Part shown: piece by piece, positions 13,238-24,560 of the stretch | Position numbering within the stretch: position 1 is the stretch's first letter | Layout of the letters: every line of letters begins with the position of its first letter | NCBI GenBank assembly: GCA_944470555.2 | Contig: OX104128.1 | Coordinates: forward strand, 59,961,257 to 60,025,256 | Length of the DNA stretch: 64,000 nucleotides | Direction: 5' to 3' | Source of the DNA: Heterobilharzia americana | Taxonomy: Eukaryota; Platyhelminthes; Trematoda; Strigeidida; Schistosomatidae | Made by a program: the position numbers and the translations under genes | Notes under the pieces: model-generated | Told to the model about the DNA's origin: nothing | The model's input: the letters and a program-made list of their open reading frames with translations, nothing else | The model's database searches: none

Positions 13238-13680
13238 TGACAATCTTTTTCAAAGTCTTTGTGATTTGATTGACAAACTTTTGAATGCGATTTATCTCCA
13301 TTGGTTGATATACATTTCGATATGTGAGTAATTTTTCTGCCTTTTTGATAGTCCTCTTTATCCATGACTGCTGTAGTGCACTCTTTGTCAGTTGGGATTA
13401 TAATGACGTTCTCTTTGTTCTTCAATCTGTTCAGAGCTTTTTGTTCTTTACTGGTTAGTTGAGTGAGGTTTTACTTCCACCTGGTTGTAGGTATGATTAC
13501 TTGTCATATTTAATGCTGGGTCTAAGAGTTTAGTACCAAAGTCCTCAGTAATAACTCTAAGGATGCGCAGAACAAATAACAACTTCAAGTTTGGTGAAAT
13601 TAATTGACTTACGCCTTTTATCATATTTTCAGTTCCACGGTAAACTCTACAAACATACAAAGGGAACACCACTGATATAA
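13238..13680 (-). pseudogene. Penelope-like element, N-terminal RT-linker remnant
   Basis: On the minus strand the frame reads EQKALNRLKNKENVIIIPTD, then KECTTAVMDKEDYQK. This is the conserved block just before the RT of Penelope-like elements (a 'vi.ptDKg.ttvvmdk.dY' pattern). Upstream frames (13448-13672) give LKLLFVLRILR..FGTKLLDPALN, consistent with the segment before it. Frameshifts break the line. A plus-strand piece of the C-terminal end of such an element lies 500 bases away (14170-14990), so the two halves face opposite ways. Confidence 0.65.
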
Positions 13681-14169
13681 TGTTGTCAGGTCTCTGTCTC
13701 TCCTACCTGCAGCCTATTATGCTTTATTTGGCAATGTGTCGTAGAAGTGTCTTTTGTCTTTGTGCTCACTTTTCTTCACTTCTTTGTCCAGTGTAGTGTT
13801 TTATAGGTTGTGTTCAGTTCCTCTTTTCGTTATTCATCCCCAAACTTGGCTGGTTCATCTTGCGTTTCCTCACCTTCCTCCTCTCTCTTCTATCAGCCTC
13901 TATGTGTCCGTGGAGATCCATTCTTTGTCTTGGTTATTTTTCTTCTTTCCTGGTATTGTTATGCAGGTTTCTTCCCACATCTCTTTCAGAGAGTTTCATG
14001 TTCTTCCAAGGAGGTTTCTTCAGGGATGTTGCCTAATATCGCATATTTCTAGATATTCTGATCATGAGGAAGGATCATTCCCTCCACTATAATGGCAACA
14101 ACCCAGTAACACAACATTGTTCAAAAGGCTGGAAACACTGTAATACATCAACCCTGAGAGAAAAAAAGA
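13681..14169. other. Spacer between the two Penelope-like pieces
   Basis: T-rich; the frame at 13754-14092 is Ser/Phe/Leu-rich and looks like antisense of a degraded coding region. The end (14040-14090: YSDHEEGSF-like) may already be RT-thumb remnant of the plus-strand piece. Confidence 0.35.
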
Positions 14170-14990
14170 AAGCTATTTAACTACTCTTTTCCAGAAGAAT
14201 GGTTATCCACGCAACTTCATCGAAGGATGTTTGCATAATTCGTCATCAACCGAGAGGTCAACCTTGAAAACTAACAAACTCATTGTTCTACCCATCACGA
14301 AGAACTGCTCCGAGATAAAGACTAGATTATTGAAGCCTTTGGAATCGCTGTGTTTCACAAGCCCACAAAATCTCGTCGGTCTCTGCTATACAGGTCAAAA
14401 GATACAACAGAAAAGAAAGACAAACCAAACATTACGAAATAAACTGAAAAAACCGTGAGAAACACAACATCGGACAGAGCTGTCGCTCTCTCCGCATCCA
14501 TTTACATTAACATCAACTAGCAATCTAGCATCATGACATATCTTCGCTCGTATCACTGCATACAGACATGAATTTGACTGAGAAAATGTGCCAGTGTCGC
14601 ATAGAAGAAATACAAAGAATGCCAGAGAATTTTTAGAAGCTTCGCATTCAGGTCAATCAGCAATCAACAGATATATTGAAATTGACCCAATCTGTCAACC
14701 AATAAGAAACAACAAGAAGGTCAAATTACAGGTCACAACGACAACTCATAAAAATAAACATGGAGACAACGACAAAACTTTGGAAGAGACAACTTATCAC
14801 ACACAGTAGCATCAGGACAAGCTATTAAATAAATTGCAGAGAAAACCATATTGCTCACTTCTTTCTCAAATTTGTGCTGCTGAATATGTTGTCTAAAGTG
14901 AGAACGAAAGCTCCACGATTCAACAATCCAGCTCAGAGAATCATCAAAATCATCCTCCTAAGCTACGCATATTCTCCATCACTGAAAAAG
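14170..14990 (+). pseudogene. Penelope-like element, C-terminal GIY-YIG region remnant
   Basis: Scattered frames read FIEGCLHNSSSTERSTLKTN (14218-14277), VLPITKNCSEIKTRLLKPL (14283-14341), an 'HNIGQSCRSLRIHLH'-like zinc/GIY region (14460-14515), HEFD.ENV (14570-14590) and NTKNAREFLEASHSGQSAIN (14609-14668), then RYIEIDPICQPIRNNKK. This matches the order RT thumb, then GIY-YIG endonuclease, then C-terminal tail of Penelope-like elements. It ends with 'acgattcaacaatccagctc' (14919-14938), the same 3' module seen at 54700-55115. Many stops, so it is dead. Confidence 0.65.
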
Positions 14991-15114
14991 CAATCAACAA
15001 GCTAGATGTGTTTCATTTATATGCACTGATCTTGAACTTAATACTGAGGAGCTGAGTATTCTCTGAACTACAACATAGAGATAATTTCATATACTGTTTG
15101 GAGGTATGTAGGAA

Positions 15115-15460
15115 TTGACTGATTTCAAGATGGTACTCGTCACGGACTGAAATCAATTGAAAAACTATTGAAAACCCTGGGGGTTCGTCCTAGTATTGGA
15201 CTCCTCAGTAGTACGCACCCATGACCTTCAGATTTCGTAGAGAACACGTCACTACTTAGTCACTGGGTCGGACGGAATCCAGTAGTCCATAATTTCCTAC
15301 TTCTGTCAATTTACGACAGCGTGACCTCCATTCAGTGCCATCGTTGAGTACCCATCCTAATGTCTGACTTGATTTTCCCCACCAGTCACGGTTTCTCATT
15401 AGAACTTCTGGAAACCTCACCCCGAAGAATGACACTAATTAGTACTGGTGATTAATTCAC
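15115..15460 (-). mobile_element. SINE-A, long form, degenerate
   Basis: The minus strand reads 5' module (ctaatgagaaaccgtgactg), 'actcaacgatggcactgaat', a head with 'gacccagtgactaagtagtg', then 'actgaggagtccaatactag' and the 3' part. Stem I and the end of the hammerhead are lost. A second short 3' tail starts at 15463. Confidence 0.6.
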
Positions 15461-15669
15461 TTAGGAGGTCTTTGGGGACTTATTAACTTCAATGAATGAC
15501 CACCTGAAAACCCGGAATGAAAACTACTTTGAACTTCATTCAGAAGAATGGACCGGCTACCATTCTTATTCGATGCACAGCTTTTGGAATAGAGCTTGAC
15601 ACTACGAACTATCATCAGCCAAAAAAATAAAGAAAATCTGGCAGCACTGAACATTTATTTTTTTGTCCC

Positions 15670-15970
15670 AGTTTGGAAATATACAGCAGTCAACTGCGGC
15701 GTCAACCAAGGGGTATGTGAAGATGAGTATACCCACCGATGACACTGAACGATGGTCGCGCAACATCCAAAACTGAATATGGCGGGGAAATTTGACCTGT
15801 GGGTTCTCAGTCAGTGGGTGACTGGTATCATGCTCACCGTGAGGTGTGGCAGTATTAAGTTCGATTCCTCATTAGGTCGTCAATGTGCGCTGCTGACGCA
15901 GTCCTGAACTACGATGACACGGATGTCTAGGGCTCTCAGGTTTTCACTAGTAATGTAGCTTATGTAACAC
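15670..15970 (+). mobile_element. SINE-A, plus strand, degenerate
   Basis: 'tcagtgggtgactggtatca' (A-box-like) and 'aagttcgattcctca' (B-box-like) are followed by 'gcgctgctgacgcagtcc', a broken hammerhead with no GAAA, and a 3' part ending 'ggctctcagg'. Confidence 0.5.
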
Positions 15971-16562
15971 CAGCTGAAAAACCCCTTTTCATAGCTTTTT
16001 TACAAATAGGCTGGTTCTATGAAGACAAGGCAAATATGTAAATATGTAAGAGTGCTTGCGTGCTTACGACTAACTGAACAAGAGAACGACCTTCCATAAA
16101 ATAAATTAATAGATTAGAACTTCCGCCTGAGTCATAAATCACTCTGAAATATTAGACAGCCTTCAAAAAACCGCTGTCAATAACGTGTTACTAGATTATT
16201 CAATCAATACTATTATTATTAGTATTAATGTGTTAGCTTGACAGGAAACGAAATGAACGATAAATGGCAAATTTTATTGCTACTACGTCTAACAAGCTAC
16301 CAAGGATTTACTCATATATATATATATATGCCTATGCATTTTTGTTCCGCATTCTCGCATGTATCTGCAAAACTGTACACGTGAAACGTGGTTTTCAAGT
16401 CCCTTTGCTAACTAATTCATATTGTCAATATAAACATTTTTAAAGTAGTCAGTTGGTAGATTGGGTAATAAAATGTGTCAAAAATGAATGGCAATTAAAG
16501 CATTCACAAAATTTTAGAATACACATGATTTATAACCATATCACTTGTGTATACGTGTTTGC

Positions 16563-16623
<61 letters not shown>

Positions 16624-17037
16624 AATATGCAGATTTCATAAGTCAGTATTATTTAGCCAACAGGAATAACTAAATTACGACCTAACTACTGTACTCAGTA
16701 GTAGTAGTAGTGTAGTGGGTGCTACTGATAAGAATGTAAATAAGTAGTATGTGTAGAGAGGGTGACAGAAATCATAGGGAATTACCAGCGATGGGTAAAG
16801 ATTCTGCCCGAAGGAATGCAAAAGATAATCCAAGCATATTAAGAGCACGCCTAGCTAAAAGTAGAAGAGGAAATGAAATACACTGTGAAAATGACTATTT
16901 TAATGGAAAGTGTACAATATTTCATCACTGCTGTACAATAGGTCAATTATAAATATTCTATCCTGTACTTGAGTCTTGTCATTTTTTACAACTGATATCT
17001 CTGCAAGGATGAAAATATTAAGGTCTTCATTAGGGAC
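15971..17037. other. Intergenic with a (TA)29 run
   Basis: Contains a short (AT)n at 16315-16330 and a perfect (TA)29 run at 16564-16621. The small frames here (16453-16641, 16749-16952) include the repeat or lack any resemblance. No gene seen. Confidence 0.5.
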
Positions 17038-17480
17038 TTTTAGTTGGTAGCGGAGCTGGTGGGTGTCAGGGTTGTCGGAGCGAAGATCGTGGCGTTTGGC
17101 ACGTTACTGAGGGGTCGACAGAAAGCGGTATATGACTGCGTGGATGGGAAGGAGATTTGGAAGAGAAGGGTTGGACGCCTAGAGATGGAGTTTGACAGCC
17201 CTGTGGACAGAAAGATGGTGATGCAGCAATTCCGTAGCACAAAACTTGGAATAGACGAAGATCCTCTGGTATTGGCCATGAAGTTGACAAAACTACTTCG
17301 ACGAACACTTCCCACTTTGGATGAGGACTCCTAGGTGCAGTTGCTGGCTACACAGTTCACCGAAAGTGTCCCAAATCCCATTGCCTATCATCTACGCTAT
17401 TGAAGGCAGCCCAACCAATGGATATTTGTGAGCTGGCGAAGTTGACCAGACGGCTGATGAGTACAGTTGTTGTTGTTGTT
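17038..17480 (+). pseudogene. LTR retrotransposon gag fragment
   Basis: The frame from 17044 reads VDRKMVMQQFRSTKLGIDED, then PLVLAMKLTKLLRRTLPTLD, a stop at 17332, then VQLLATQFTESVPNPIAYHL. After a +1 shift near 17397 it continues LLKAAQPMDICELAKLTRRL. A 'dP..la..L..Llrra.P.lde..r..ll..qF..glp' layout is typical of Ty3/gypsy-type Gag capsid. No protease, RT or LTR is visible nearby, so it is an isolated fragment. The exact family is not certain. Confidence 0.6.
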
Positions 17481-17633
17481 GTAGCATGCCAGATTGTACT
17501 ACACTGTGGATGACAAAGATTTTGGTGAAAACAACAGTTTCTAACCTCCTTAGGAGATAAGGAAAGCTTTGGCTTCTACATACCGGTCTACGAGTGCACA
17601 GATAGTTACTGTTTGCATATATGCTAACACAGG

Positions 17634-17665
<32 letters not shown>

Positions 17666-18618
17666 GACTCTATTCATTACACCTTTTGTACATAGTTTAG
17701 TCTAGACTCCCTAGTCATAGTAATCATAAAAGTTTTACTTGACAGTAGTCAAATTTTATGATCACTTATAAGCAATAAAAATGTCTTTCAAAGTACTTGG
17801 TAAAGGCAAAAAATTCTTACTACGATGAATGTACTCAGTTACTTATTATTTTTAACTACCTATTTCTCTCTGTGTGTGTGTGTGATATGTTCAGGTTTAC
17901 TGATAATCAGTAGTACTATTATGACTACAGTGAGTGATATTATTTGTAAACAATAACAGTAGTATTTATGACAATAAACGTGTGTAGAAAGTAGCAGCGG
18001 CATTTTCTCTCTGTCCTACGCTCGCGCGTATAAACGAACCCTCACTTTATGTCTGTCTTGTGAAAAGTAAATAAAGATGAACTTTTTCATATTAATATTG
18101 AATAAGTTTCATTAATCTTTTGAGAGTACTGATCAAAAGTATCAGTATTTCGTAAATGGTTTATTCAAGAGTTTCTCACTGAAGATCATTGATTACTGAA
18201 TTCGTCATCAAAGTTATTCCATCTTGAAGAGAATCACCACCATCATGGTTGACACTAATCAAGTGGGAGTGTTTGCTGATTTGGCTTGACTTGATACTTA
18301 TCAGTGAGCCGCCTCTATAGATTCTTTGGCCATTGTACCCACTAAGAAACTTTACCCTAAATTATTTACTAGTCTAGTTATCAGCAGTACTAAAATTATT
18401 TGGCAATATTGAATACAGTCGATTGTAATGTGGTGCTGTGCGGTTAACCAAAGTTATTCAATCGATACAGAGAACAAGACACCGCATTACTTGTTATCCA
18501 TGATTCAGTTTAAGCATCTTTGGCTTTTGGAAACAAATATTCCATCAATCAGTCTTAATCGTCAGAACCTATTAGTAACCAGCCGAAAGACAGTTCCTTC
18601 AGTAACCAACATCATTAC
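17481..18618. other. Intergenic, simple repeats only
   Basis: Holds (TTG)n at 17467-17481, (CT)n(CA)n at 17634-17664 and (TG)n near 17870-17882. No gene or SINE head recognised. Confidence 0.4.
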
Positions 18619-18800
18619 ATGATTTCAAGTTGATACTTATCACCAACTGATATAGATTGGAGAACCGTTGGAAACTTGGGAGCACTGGACAGCTGTTTCG
18701 TCCTAATATGGGACTTCCCAAAAGTGTACACCCATCACCCCACTAAGGAACGAACCTAGAACCTTCAGGCCTCACAGCTGACAAGTTACCATCTTAAGAC
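18619..18800 (-). mobile_element. SINE-A, minus strand
   Basis: The stem I/III side of the hammerhead is preserved (gcactggacagctgtttcgt at 18690-18709), but the CTGAGGA side reads as a mutated 'cttcccaaaag'. Cleavage is therefore not expected. The tRNA-like head is degraded. Confidence 0.65.
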
Positions 18801-20319
18801 GAAACAGCTGTCCATCAAGTGTTTATTAAATATGTAGAACTGCCATGTAAAGAAAAAATGTAGTAACTCAACAAATTCATTCCTGAAGAATTCATACTGG
18901 CTTTATTTCTCAAACATTTGAAAGATCATGAATACAGACTGAAGTACCGCAGCAGTTCATTGAAACATCCATATATACTACACAGACAGTATTACAACTT
19001 CCATGTTGAAAAGTTCTATTTTTTTCCTTCCTACTAAATCGATAACATATGTGTTATAGCCGTCATAAAGCTTCACGTCACACTTGACTACCAAGTGAAC
19101 AGTAGTCGAATTCTGTTCACTTTTGAGGTTGATTCAAAGGTTCACCATTTATAGGTAAATTTACACCTTTTGTACGCTGCAGTAGACGAAATGGCATGAG
19201 TTAACCATTGATAAGTAAAACATTACAATAAGTGCATGATTTGATGTTACACACTGGATGAATAAACACAATCTCAACTATTTGTTTGTTCTGTTGGCAG
19301 TTAAGTGGCTTCTAGAATATTCACGGAGGTAAGACTTAGCTGACACATAAATGCTTCCATAACAGGTTGTTAGAAGGCTAAGGAAGTGATATTTAAGAAA
19401 CGTAATAGTGAAATATTATAATTACAATCTAATTACGATTATCCCAGATCTTATTTACGACAAGAAGAGAGAAAACATGGACCGAGGAACCAAGGAACAC
19501 GGAGATGATTTGGATATATATCAACATATGTACTTGGAATGTCATGACTACAGTACAGTACAGCAATGCAGTCCTTCCTAAAACCATACATTTTTTCTCA
19601 AAAGTCAATGGACTATAACCACTTTGTGATAAAAAGCATTTACAGAGGGCCATTTAGCCCATTTTCCCAGTTGAGCAAACAAAAACCTTCCAAACTCCAC
19701 TGCTGATCACTTTTCAATGTTTTCACAAGTTTCTGTGATCATATTTATGACTTTTTTAGAGTTCATTATGGGACAGTATAAATCAAGCTACTTCAAGCCT
19801 TGATAATTCACTGCCACCATGATGTCTATCAGTAATGTTTTACCGGAGATCACAAATTCACGGAATATTTCTTGATTATTTACTAATTGAATAACTCTTA
19901 ACAATAATTAAATGATGAATAAATCTCATAGATCAAAAGATATTTTATTTCCCTCTGACCAACCTAAAGTCTTAATAATGCAAATCGTCATAACTTTCCT
20001 CCTAGTAGTCTACTAAGCTAAAGAGTCAACAAGTAGAATGCTTCAAAGCCAGGTCTAGTGACAAAGATCCAATTGTGTTATATCTCTCCTAAAAATTTTA
20101 AGTAATTCATCATTTGACCCCGTTTTATCCCCTGTCTCCTCAACTAGTCCCCTCCACTACTTTCTCTTTCTGTTTTCTTTTTAGGCACTCCTACCACTAT
20201 TCTCAAGGATGCAGATAGTTTTCTGTTTCGACTTTTTCTCTAATGATTTGCTTCCTCTTTGGTAATGTTGAATATTATATTAGTTGGATAAAGGGGATAA
20301 AAAAGATGCCGTGATTGAT
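18801..20319. other. Intergenic, no gene seen
   Basis: AT-rich; the 74-codon minus-strand frame at 19429-19653 has no family resemblance, and no repeat head is visible. Confidence 0.4.
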
Positions 20320-20590
20320 CTATGGTTTATGCCTTTTGGTACTTGTCAGTAAGGTGTATCTACAATCTCAGTGGAATGCACGCAGAGTTCCATCGATCAT
20401 ACTTGCAATGTGGCCACCAAGCTAGGAGGCAGAGCATCGCAGTGCACATTGGCAGATGTTAGTTGGTTGGAGGTAATCGTCAGGAAGCCGTGGACCTAGA
20501 CTTCCTGCTTGTTGGTACTCATCAGCAAAGTGTATCGACAGAACTGATGTCCCGCCTGAGATTCGATTTCGCGTCACCTAGTGTTGCAGT
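20320..20590 (-). mobile_element. SINE-C, tandem degenerate pieces
   Basis: Shares 'cttgttggtactcatcagca', 'aagtgtatcgaca' and 'gagattcgatttcgcgtcac' with the copies at 34470, 35370, 58480 and 59800. On the minus strand this reads as a tRNA-like head (B box 'tcgaatctc') followed by '..gatacactttgctgatgag'. Two partial copies appear to be stacked here. Confidence 0.5.
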
Positions 20591-20599
20591 CAGTCACCT

Positions 20600-21795
20600 T
20601 TATTTGTTTTTATTTGTCCCTTGGGTTCCTAGTAGAAAATAGGGCTTCAGTAGCACGTCACCATCTCACTCTCTTCTATCCAGTCTTTTCAACCTGGCTC
20701 CAAGACTGACTACTCATAGACTTTCATTTCTTCCTCACACCATCTCCTCTATGTCACCCTCTCCTTGCATGCCCAACTCGACGTTTCCCATTCAGCTTCC
20801 ACTCGACGGTCTGGCCTGACACGTCTTGTCCTTAAATCATCTTCTCACTCCATGTCCAATCCAATCAAATTCAATCCATCTCCGCCTTCCTCTTCTGTAT
20901 ACTTGTGGAGTGATAGATTCTTGGTCGTTAGGTTCGTTGCCAACCAACCAACCAGCCACACTGACTGACTGACTGACTGACTGACTGGCTGAATGACTGA
21001 CTGACTACTGACTGACTAACTGACTGACTGACTGACTGACTGACTGACTGACTGACTGACTGACTGACTGACTGACTGACTGACTGACTGACTGACTGAC
21101 TGACTGACTGATTGACTGACTGACTGACTGACTGGCTGAATGACTTCATCCTTCCTCATTCTTATCATTCTATCAATCTCATCTCATCTCATCTCCATCT
21201 TCACTGTCACTATCAATATCAACATCACTGTGACTGTGACTGTGACTATCGACTGAGCATAGGCGATAGCTCTTCATGTATCATGTCTGCAGTTCCTTGG
21301 AAATGCTTCTCGTAACACACCAAGTCTCTCAACCATCACATAGAAGCACTGACTTACTTCACTGATATTAGTGTACAAATTCCGGATGTTGTTCACACTT
21401 TATGTTGAGTGCGGTGGAGTGGAGTGGAGTGGATCTCCACACTGATTACTTCACATTAATGAAGGGAGGCCTGTCTTGCTGTCTTTCCGATCGTGGCTGC
21501 TTTGACATCGTCATCTGTGCATCAGTAGTCACGTGTAGTTGAAACGATGCTGTCTCGCCTAGGTGGGTATGTGTGTAGGTGAGAGAGACAACTTGCTTCA
21601 GATTTCTCCTGTTGATGGTGATTGGTGTTTGTTGTTGTTGTTGTTGGTGTTGGTGGTGGTTAGTTATCTTCATGATGTCTGTTTTCTCTACGTTCACGTG
21701 AAGGAAGTCGCGTCTTCGCTGCCGTGCTCTGCCCTGGCTTGCCCTACCTGTTCTGCCAACTTGTTAGTTTTCGCCTGTAGATCTTCAAGTTTATG
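20600..21795 (-). mobile_element. RTE-like non-LTR retrotransposon, copy (c)
   Basis: Read on the minus strand, this runs from the NKLAEQVG and KTDIMK..HHQHQ..TPITINRR.LKQ codons (21697-21760) to the 3' end 'tttctactaggaacccaag' (about 20625). It has only a short pentamer run (about 21410-21432), where (a) and (b) have 150 bases, and a different tetramer array (20961-21135). Frame broken, 5'-truncated. Confidence 0.8.
20961..21135. repeat. (CTGA)n array, about 43 units, in RTE copy (c)
   Basis: Imperfect in places (ggct near 20986 and 21133, a missing base near 21008, gatt near 21110). It occupies the same place in the element as the TGGC array of copy (a): between 'ttgccaaccaaccaacc' and 'gaatgacttcatccttcc' on the plus strand. 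Confidence 0.95.
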
Positions 21796-21799
21796 TGAC

Positions 21800-22090
21800 A
21801 GCCACCCCACCACTAAGTTATTCGGGTCACGACTCACCTCCCGTACGTCTGGCTTACATACAGTGATTTGTCAGGGGAGAGTAACTAATTTCATTTTTTC
21901 TAGTCCTGAGTACTGACCGAATTCTACCCATTATGCTGAAAGACAGCATAGCGGTGCTCTTCAATGGATGTTAGATGACTGGAGGCAATCGGTAGGTAGA
22001 CGTGAATCTAGGTTTCGTACTAGCTGGCATTCGTCAGCAAGCAGGCAGTTTAAGTTCAAGGCTTCTTGATGATGGCCTGCAACCAACTAA
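21800..22090 (-). mobile_element. SINE-C, degenerate
   Basis: A head-like 'accactaagttattcgggtc' (minus-strand A box) at 21809-21828 and 'ctggcattcgtcagcaagca' at 22022-22041, with 'tgatcgag/tgaccgaattctaccc' between them. Matches the layout of the copy at 34470-34720. Confidence 0.5.
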
Positions 22091-22734
22091 CATTGATAAA
22101 CATTTTATAATGAGTTATCCGATAAATATTAAAACAAGTTCTAAAATTGTATATGCTGAGATTTGTAAAAGTGATGAGTATGTATGTACAAATTGAATCC
22201 CCTTTTGCATGTGTAATTTACCCTTAAAGTAAACCTTCCTGCATTATACTCAAAAGAGAAGGATATCAAGCTTTACTTTAAGAAAGTTATTGAAATCATA
22301 GTTGATACCATAGATTATTCTCTAACTACTCAAAGGGCAAACTGTTGCATATGTTCAACTCTCTATATGCATACCACTTCACCTGATCTTGTTTAACAAG
22401 GTATGAGGGTCGTGTGATATGAATTTTATGTATAAATAAAAGTCAAAGAACACTATCCGACATGGTTCCAAGGAGACATGAATTGGTCTATTTAAAGTGT
22501 CATCATTTAATATACCGTGAAACTCAGTCATTGAATTTCGAAGAAATATGAATTCAGGGTACCGTTTGAACGTTAAAAGAAACCTAAAAGTTTTGTGCCT
22601 TTGTGTTGTGGAAATAAATGAAACTTATTCACCCAATTCTTCGTTCATAGTCTTCATTTCTTTTCATCTCTTTTTGTATATCCTTTTTGACTAAATTTAA
22701 TTTGTAGGTTTGACGAGATTTATTTATTGGTTTC
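22091..22734. other. Intergenic, no gene seen
   Basis: AT-rich and featureless to the eye. Confidence 0.4.
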
Positions 22735-22890
22735 ACTTTGATATTTTTCATGGACTGACATCAGTTGGAGAAATATTGGACAGCTGTTTCGTCCCAGTTT
22801 GGGACTCTCTAGTAATGTGCATCCGTGACACCATCAGGGATTGAATCCATAACCTTCGGATTCTGAGACTAGCATGTCACCACTGATCAC
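22735..22890 (-). mobile_element. SINE-A, 5'-truncated
   Basis: 'ctgacatcagttggagaaat', 'ggacagctgtttcgtcccag' and 'gggactctctagtaatgtgc' show the 3' half of SINE-A in reverse. The hammerhead core CTGAGGA is mutated (ctagaga). Confidence 0.65.
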
Positions 22891-23367
22891 AATTTCTGGA
22901 TATTTGAGATGACTGAAGGTAAACAAGACACAGTATAAGCTTGAATTTGATCTAAATATTACCTGTCTATTACTGAATATGTGTTCCTTTAGATCATCTA
23001 CAAGCGAAGAACATTTTATTGATTTATTTATAACTTGATATTAACTTGTGAAGTTCAATGAGATTTTAATATGATCCTAGTTGTACAAGAGTTTGATGAA
23101 AAAATTGTTTATTAAAATGAAATTACAATTCTTATTGTCAGTTAATCTTAACATCCTCACTGGTAAAGATTCAACAATTCAAAAGTTTCAGATCTCCTGT
23201 AATCAAATAGAAAGATGTATTATCTTCAATAACTATTCCCTATGAAGAAATAGTATCATTAAATAAACAATAATGTTATTCTGAGGGAGTTGTGGAGATT
23301 TGGAATTATTTCAAGTTGTTATTCATCGAAGACTGACATCAGTTGGAGGAACGAAGGAAACTTGGGA

Positions 23368-23416
23368 GCACTGGACAGCTGTTTCGTCCCACTAGTATGG
23401 GACTCCTCAGCAGTGC
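23368..23416 (-). ncRNA. Hammerhead ribozyme in the left arm of the SINE-A dimer
   Basis: On the minus strand: stem I GCACTG (23416-23411) pairing with CAGTGC (23373-23368), core CTGAGGA, stem II GTCC/GGAC with a 10-base loop, core GAAA, then CAGCTGTC with AC/GU as a minimal stem III. Predicted cleavage is after the C of GUC. This is the type I layout known from schistosome SINE ribozymes. All core bases are intact. Confidence 0.8.
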
Positions 23417-23640
23417 GCACCCACGACCCCACCAGCAGGGATCTAACTCGCGACCTTCAGGTTCCGCGGCCAGCGCGTTACCATTGAGCCACCGGGTCAC
23501 AATCCAATGCTCCATATTTCCAACTTCTGTTAGCTCACGATATATAGCATTGGATTGTGACCCGGTGGCTCAATGGTAATGCGCTGGCCGTGGAACCTGA
23601 AGGTCGCGAGTTAGATCCCTGCTGGTGGGGTCGTGGGTGC

Positions 23641-23686
23641 GCACTGCTGAGGAGTCCCATACTAGGACGAAACAGCTGTCCAGTGC
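23641..23686 (+). ncRNA. Hammerhead ribozyme in the right arm of the SINE-A dimer
   Basis: Stem I GCACTG (23641-23646) with CAGTGC (23681-23686); core CTGAGGA (23647-23653); stem II GTCC/GGAC with loop CATACTA; GAAA (23669-23672); CAGCTGTC (23673-23680), cleavage predicted after 23680. Every conserved position is present. Confidence 0.82.
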
Positions 23687-24224
23687 TCCCAAGTTTCCTT
23701 CGTTCCTCCAACTGATGTCAGTCTACGATGAATAACAACTTGAAATAACGTTATTCGCCTGCAGGAGAGTCCAGGATGAATGTTTCATTCTAGTGAGGAC
23801 TCATCAGCCGTATGCACTTATTGAGTGGTAGCATTTCCACTGAGACAAAAAGTCAATATTGAAGCATCGTTTCAAAATGCTTGTCTACTAAGAATACCGA
23901 TCAATATTATTATCTTTTTCAAGTTTTACGTCTACATGTGAAGATCTGATTTTTAGATATACTTTCAATTTATATCTTTCAACTTTCTACTGTGAATACT
24001 ATTCTACAGATAGTTACAATAGGCATATGAGTTTATTGATAAATGATTTAACAAACCGAGAAGTATACTTCTTTCAACTTTCTAATAATTCTCTACTTTT
24101 GAATAAAACTTTACAAAGAGACTAACAGTATTGGAAATTGCATAATGATCAATAATCTGCAGTAATCGATTAAGACAAAAAGTCATTATAGTCACGAACA
24201 ACTAACATAGTCTTAAGGTAGTAT

Positions 24225-24560
24225 TTTTACCACAAAATGACATTAGTTAGGGAACTATTAAAAATCTGAAAGGACTAAACATCTGTTTCGTCTTGATATA
24301 CAACTCCTTGGCAGTGCAAATTCACGATCCCAGCTCTCTAGGGGTTGAACTCAGAACCTTCAGATCTCCCAATGAACGTGTTAAGCATTCAGTCACTAGG
24401 GTACGGTTCACTGATCCACAGTTTCCTACTTCTGTCGTCTTATGACATTCCGTGACTACGCATTAAGGTCTACAATGGACATTTGCTTCACTTTCGACTG
24501 GCTGAGATACAGGATACCACAAAGATCTAATAAGAAACCGTGACTTGTGTGTATCAACCG
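24225..24560 (-). mobile_element. SINE-A, long form, degenerate
   Basis: Reads backwards through 'catctgtttcgtcttgatat', 'ctccttggcagtgc', 'gttgaactcagaaccttcag', 'cactagggtacggttcactg' to the 5' module ending 'gaaaccgtgac'. Hammerhead core mutated. Confidence 0.6.

Larger units (their letters stand above)
23272..23756. mobile_element. Head-to-head SINE-A dimer with 10-bp target-site duplication
   Basis: Element 23282-23746. The left arm is SINE-A on the minus strand with its full 3' tail (gttgtggagatttgg); the right arm is SINE-A on the plus strand lacking that tail. The arms are near-perfect inverted repeats around a centre at about 23510-23545. The plus arm shows a tRNA-like A box (tggctcaatggtaatgcg, 23566-23583) and B box (gcgagttagatccc). 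Both arms carry a complete hammerhead core. Flanks aatgttattc (23272-23281) and aacgttattc (23747-23756) match at 9 of 10 positions, so the dimer inserted as a unit. Confidence 0.85.

Noticed and set aside
16749..16952. 67-codon frame with charged residues
   Set aside because: No family resemblance, no splice context, and it lies in an AT-rich spacer.
23282..23746. CRISPR-like or rearranged palindrome
   Set aside because: Fully explained by two opposed SINE-A copies with a target-site duplication.
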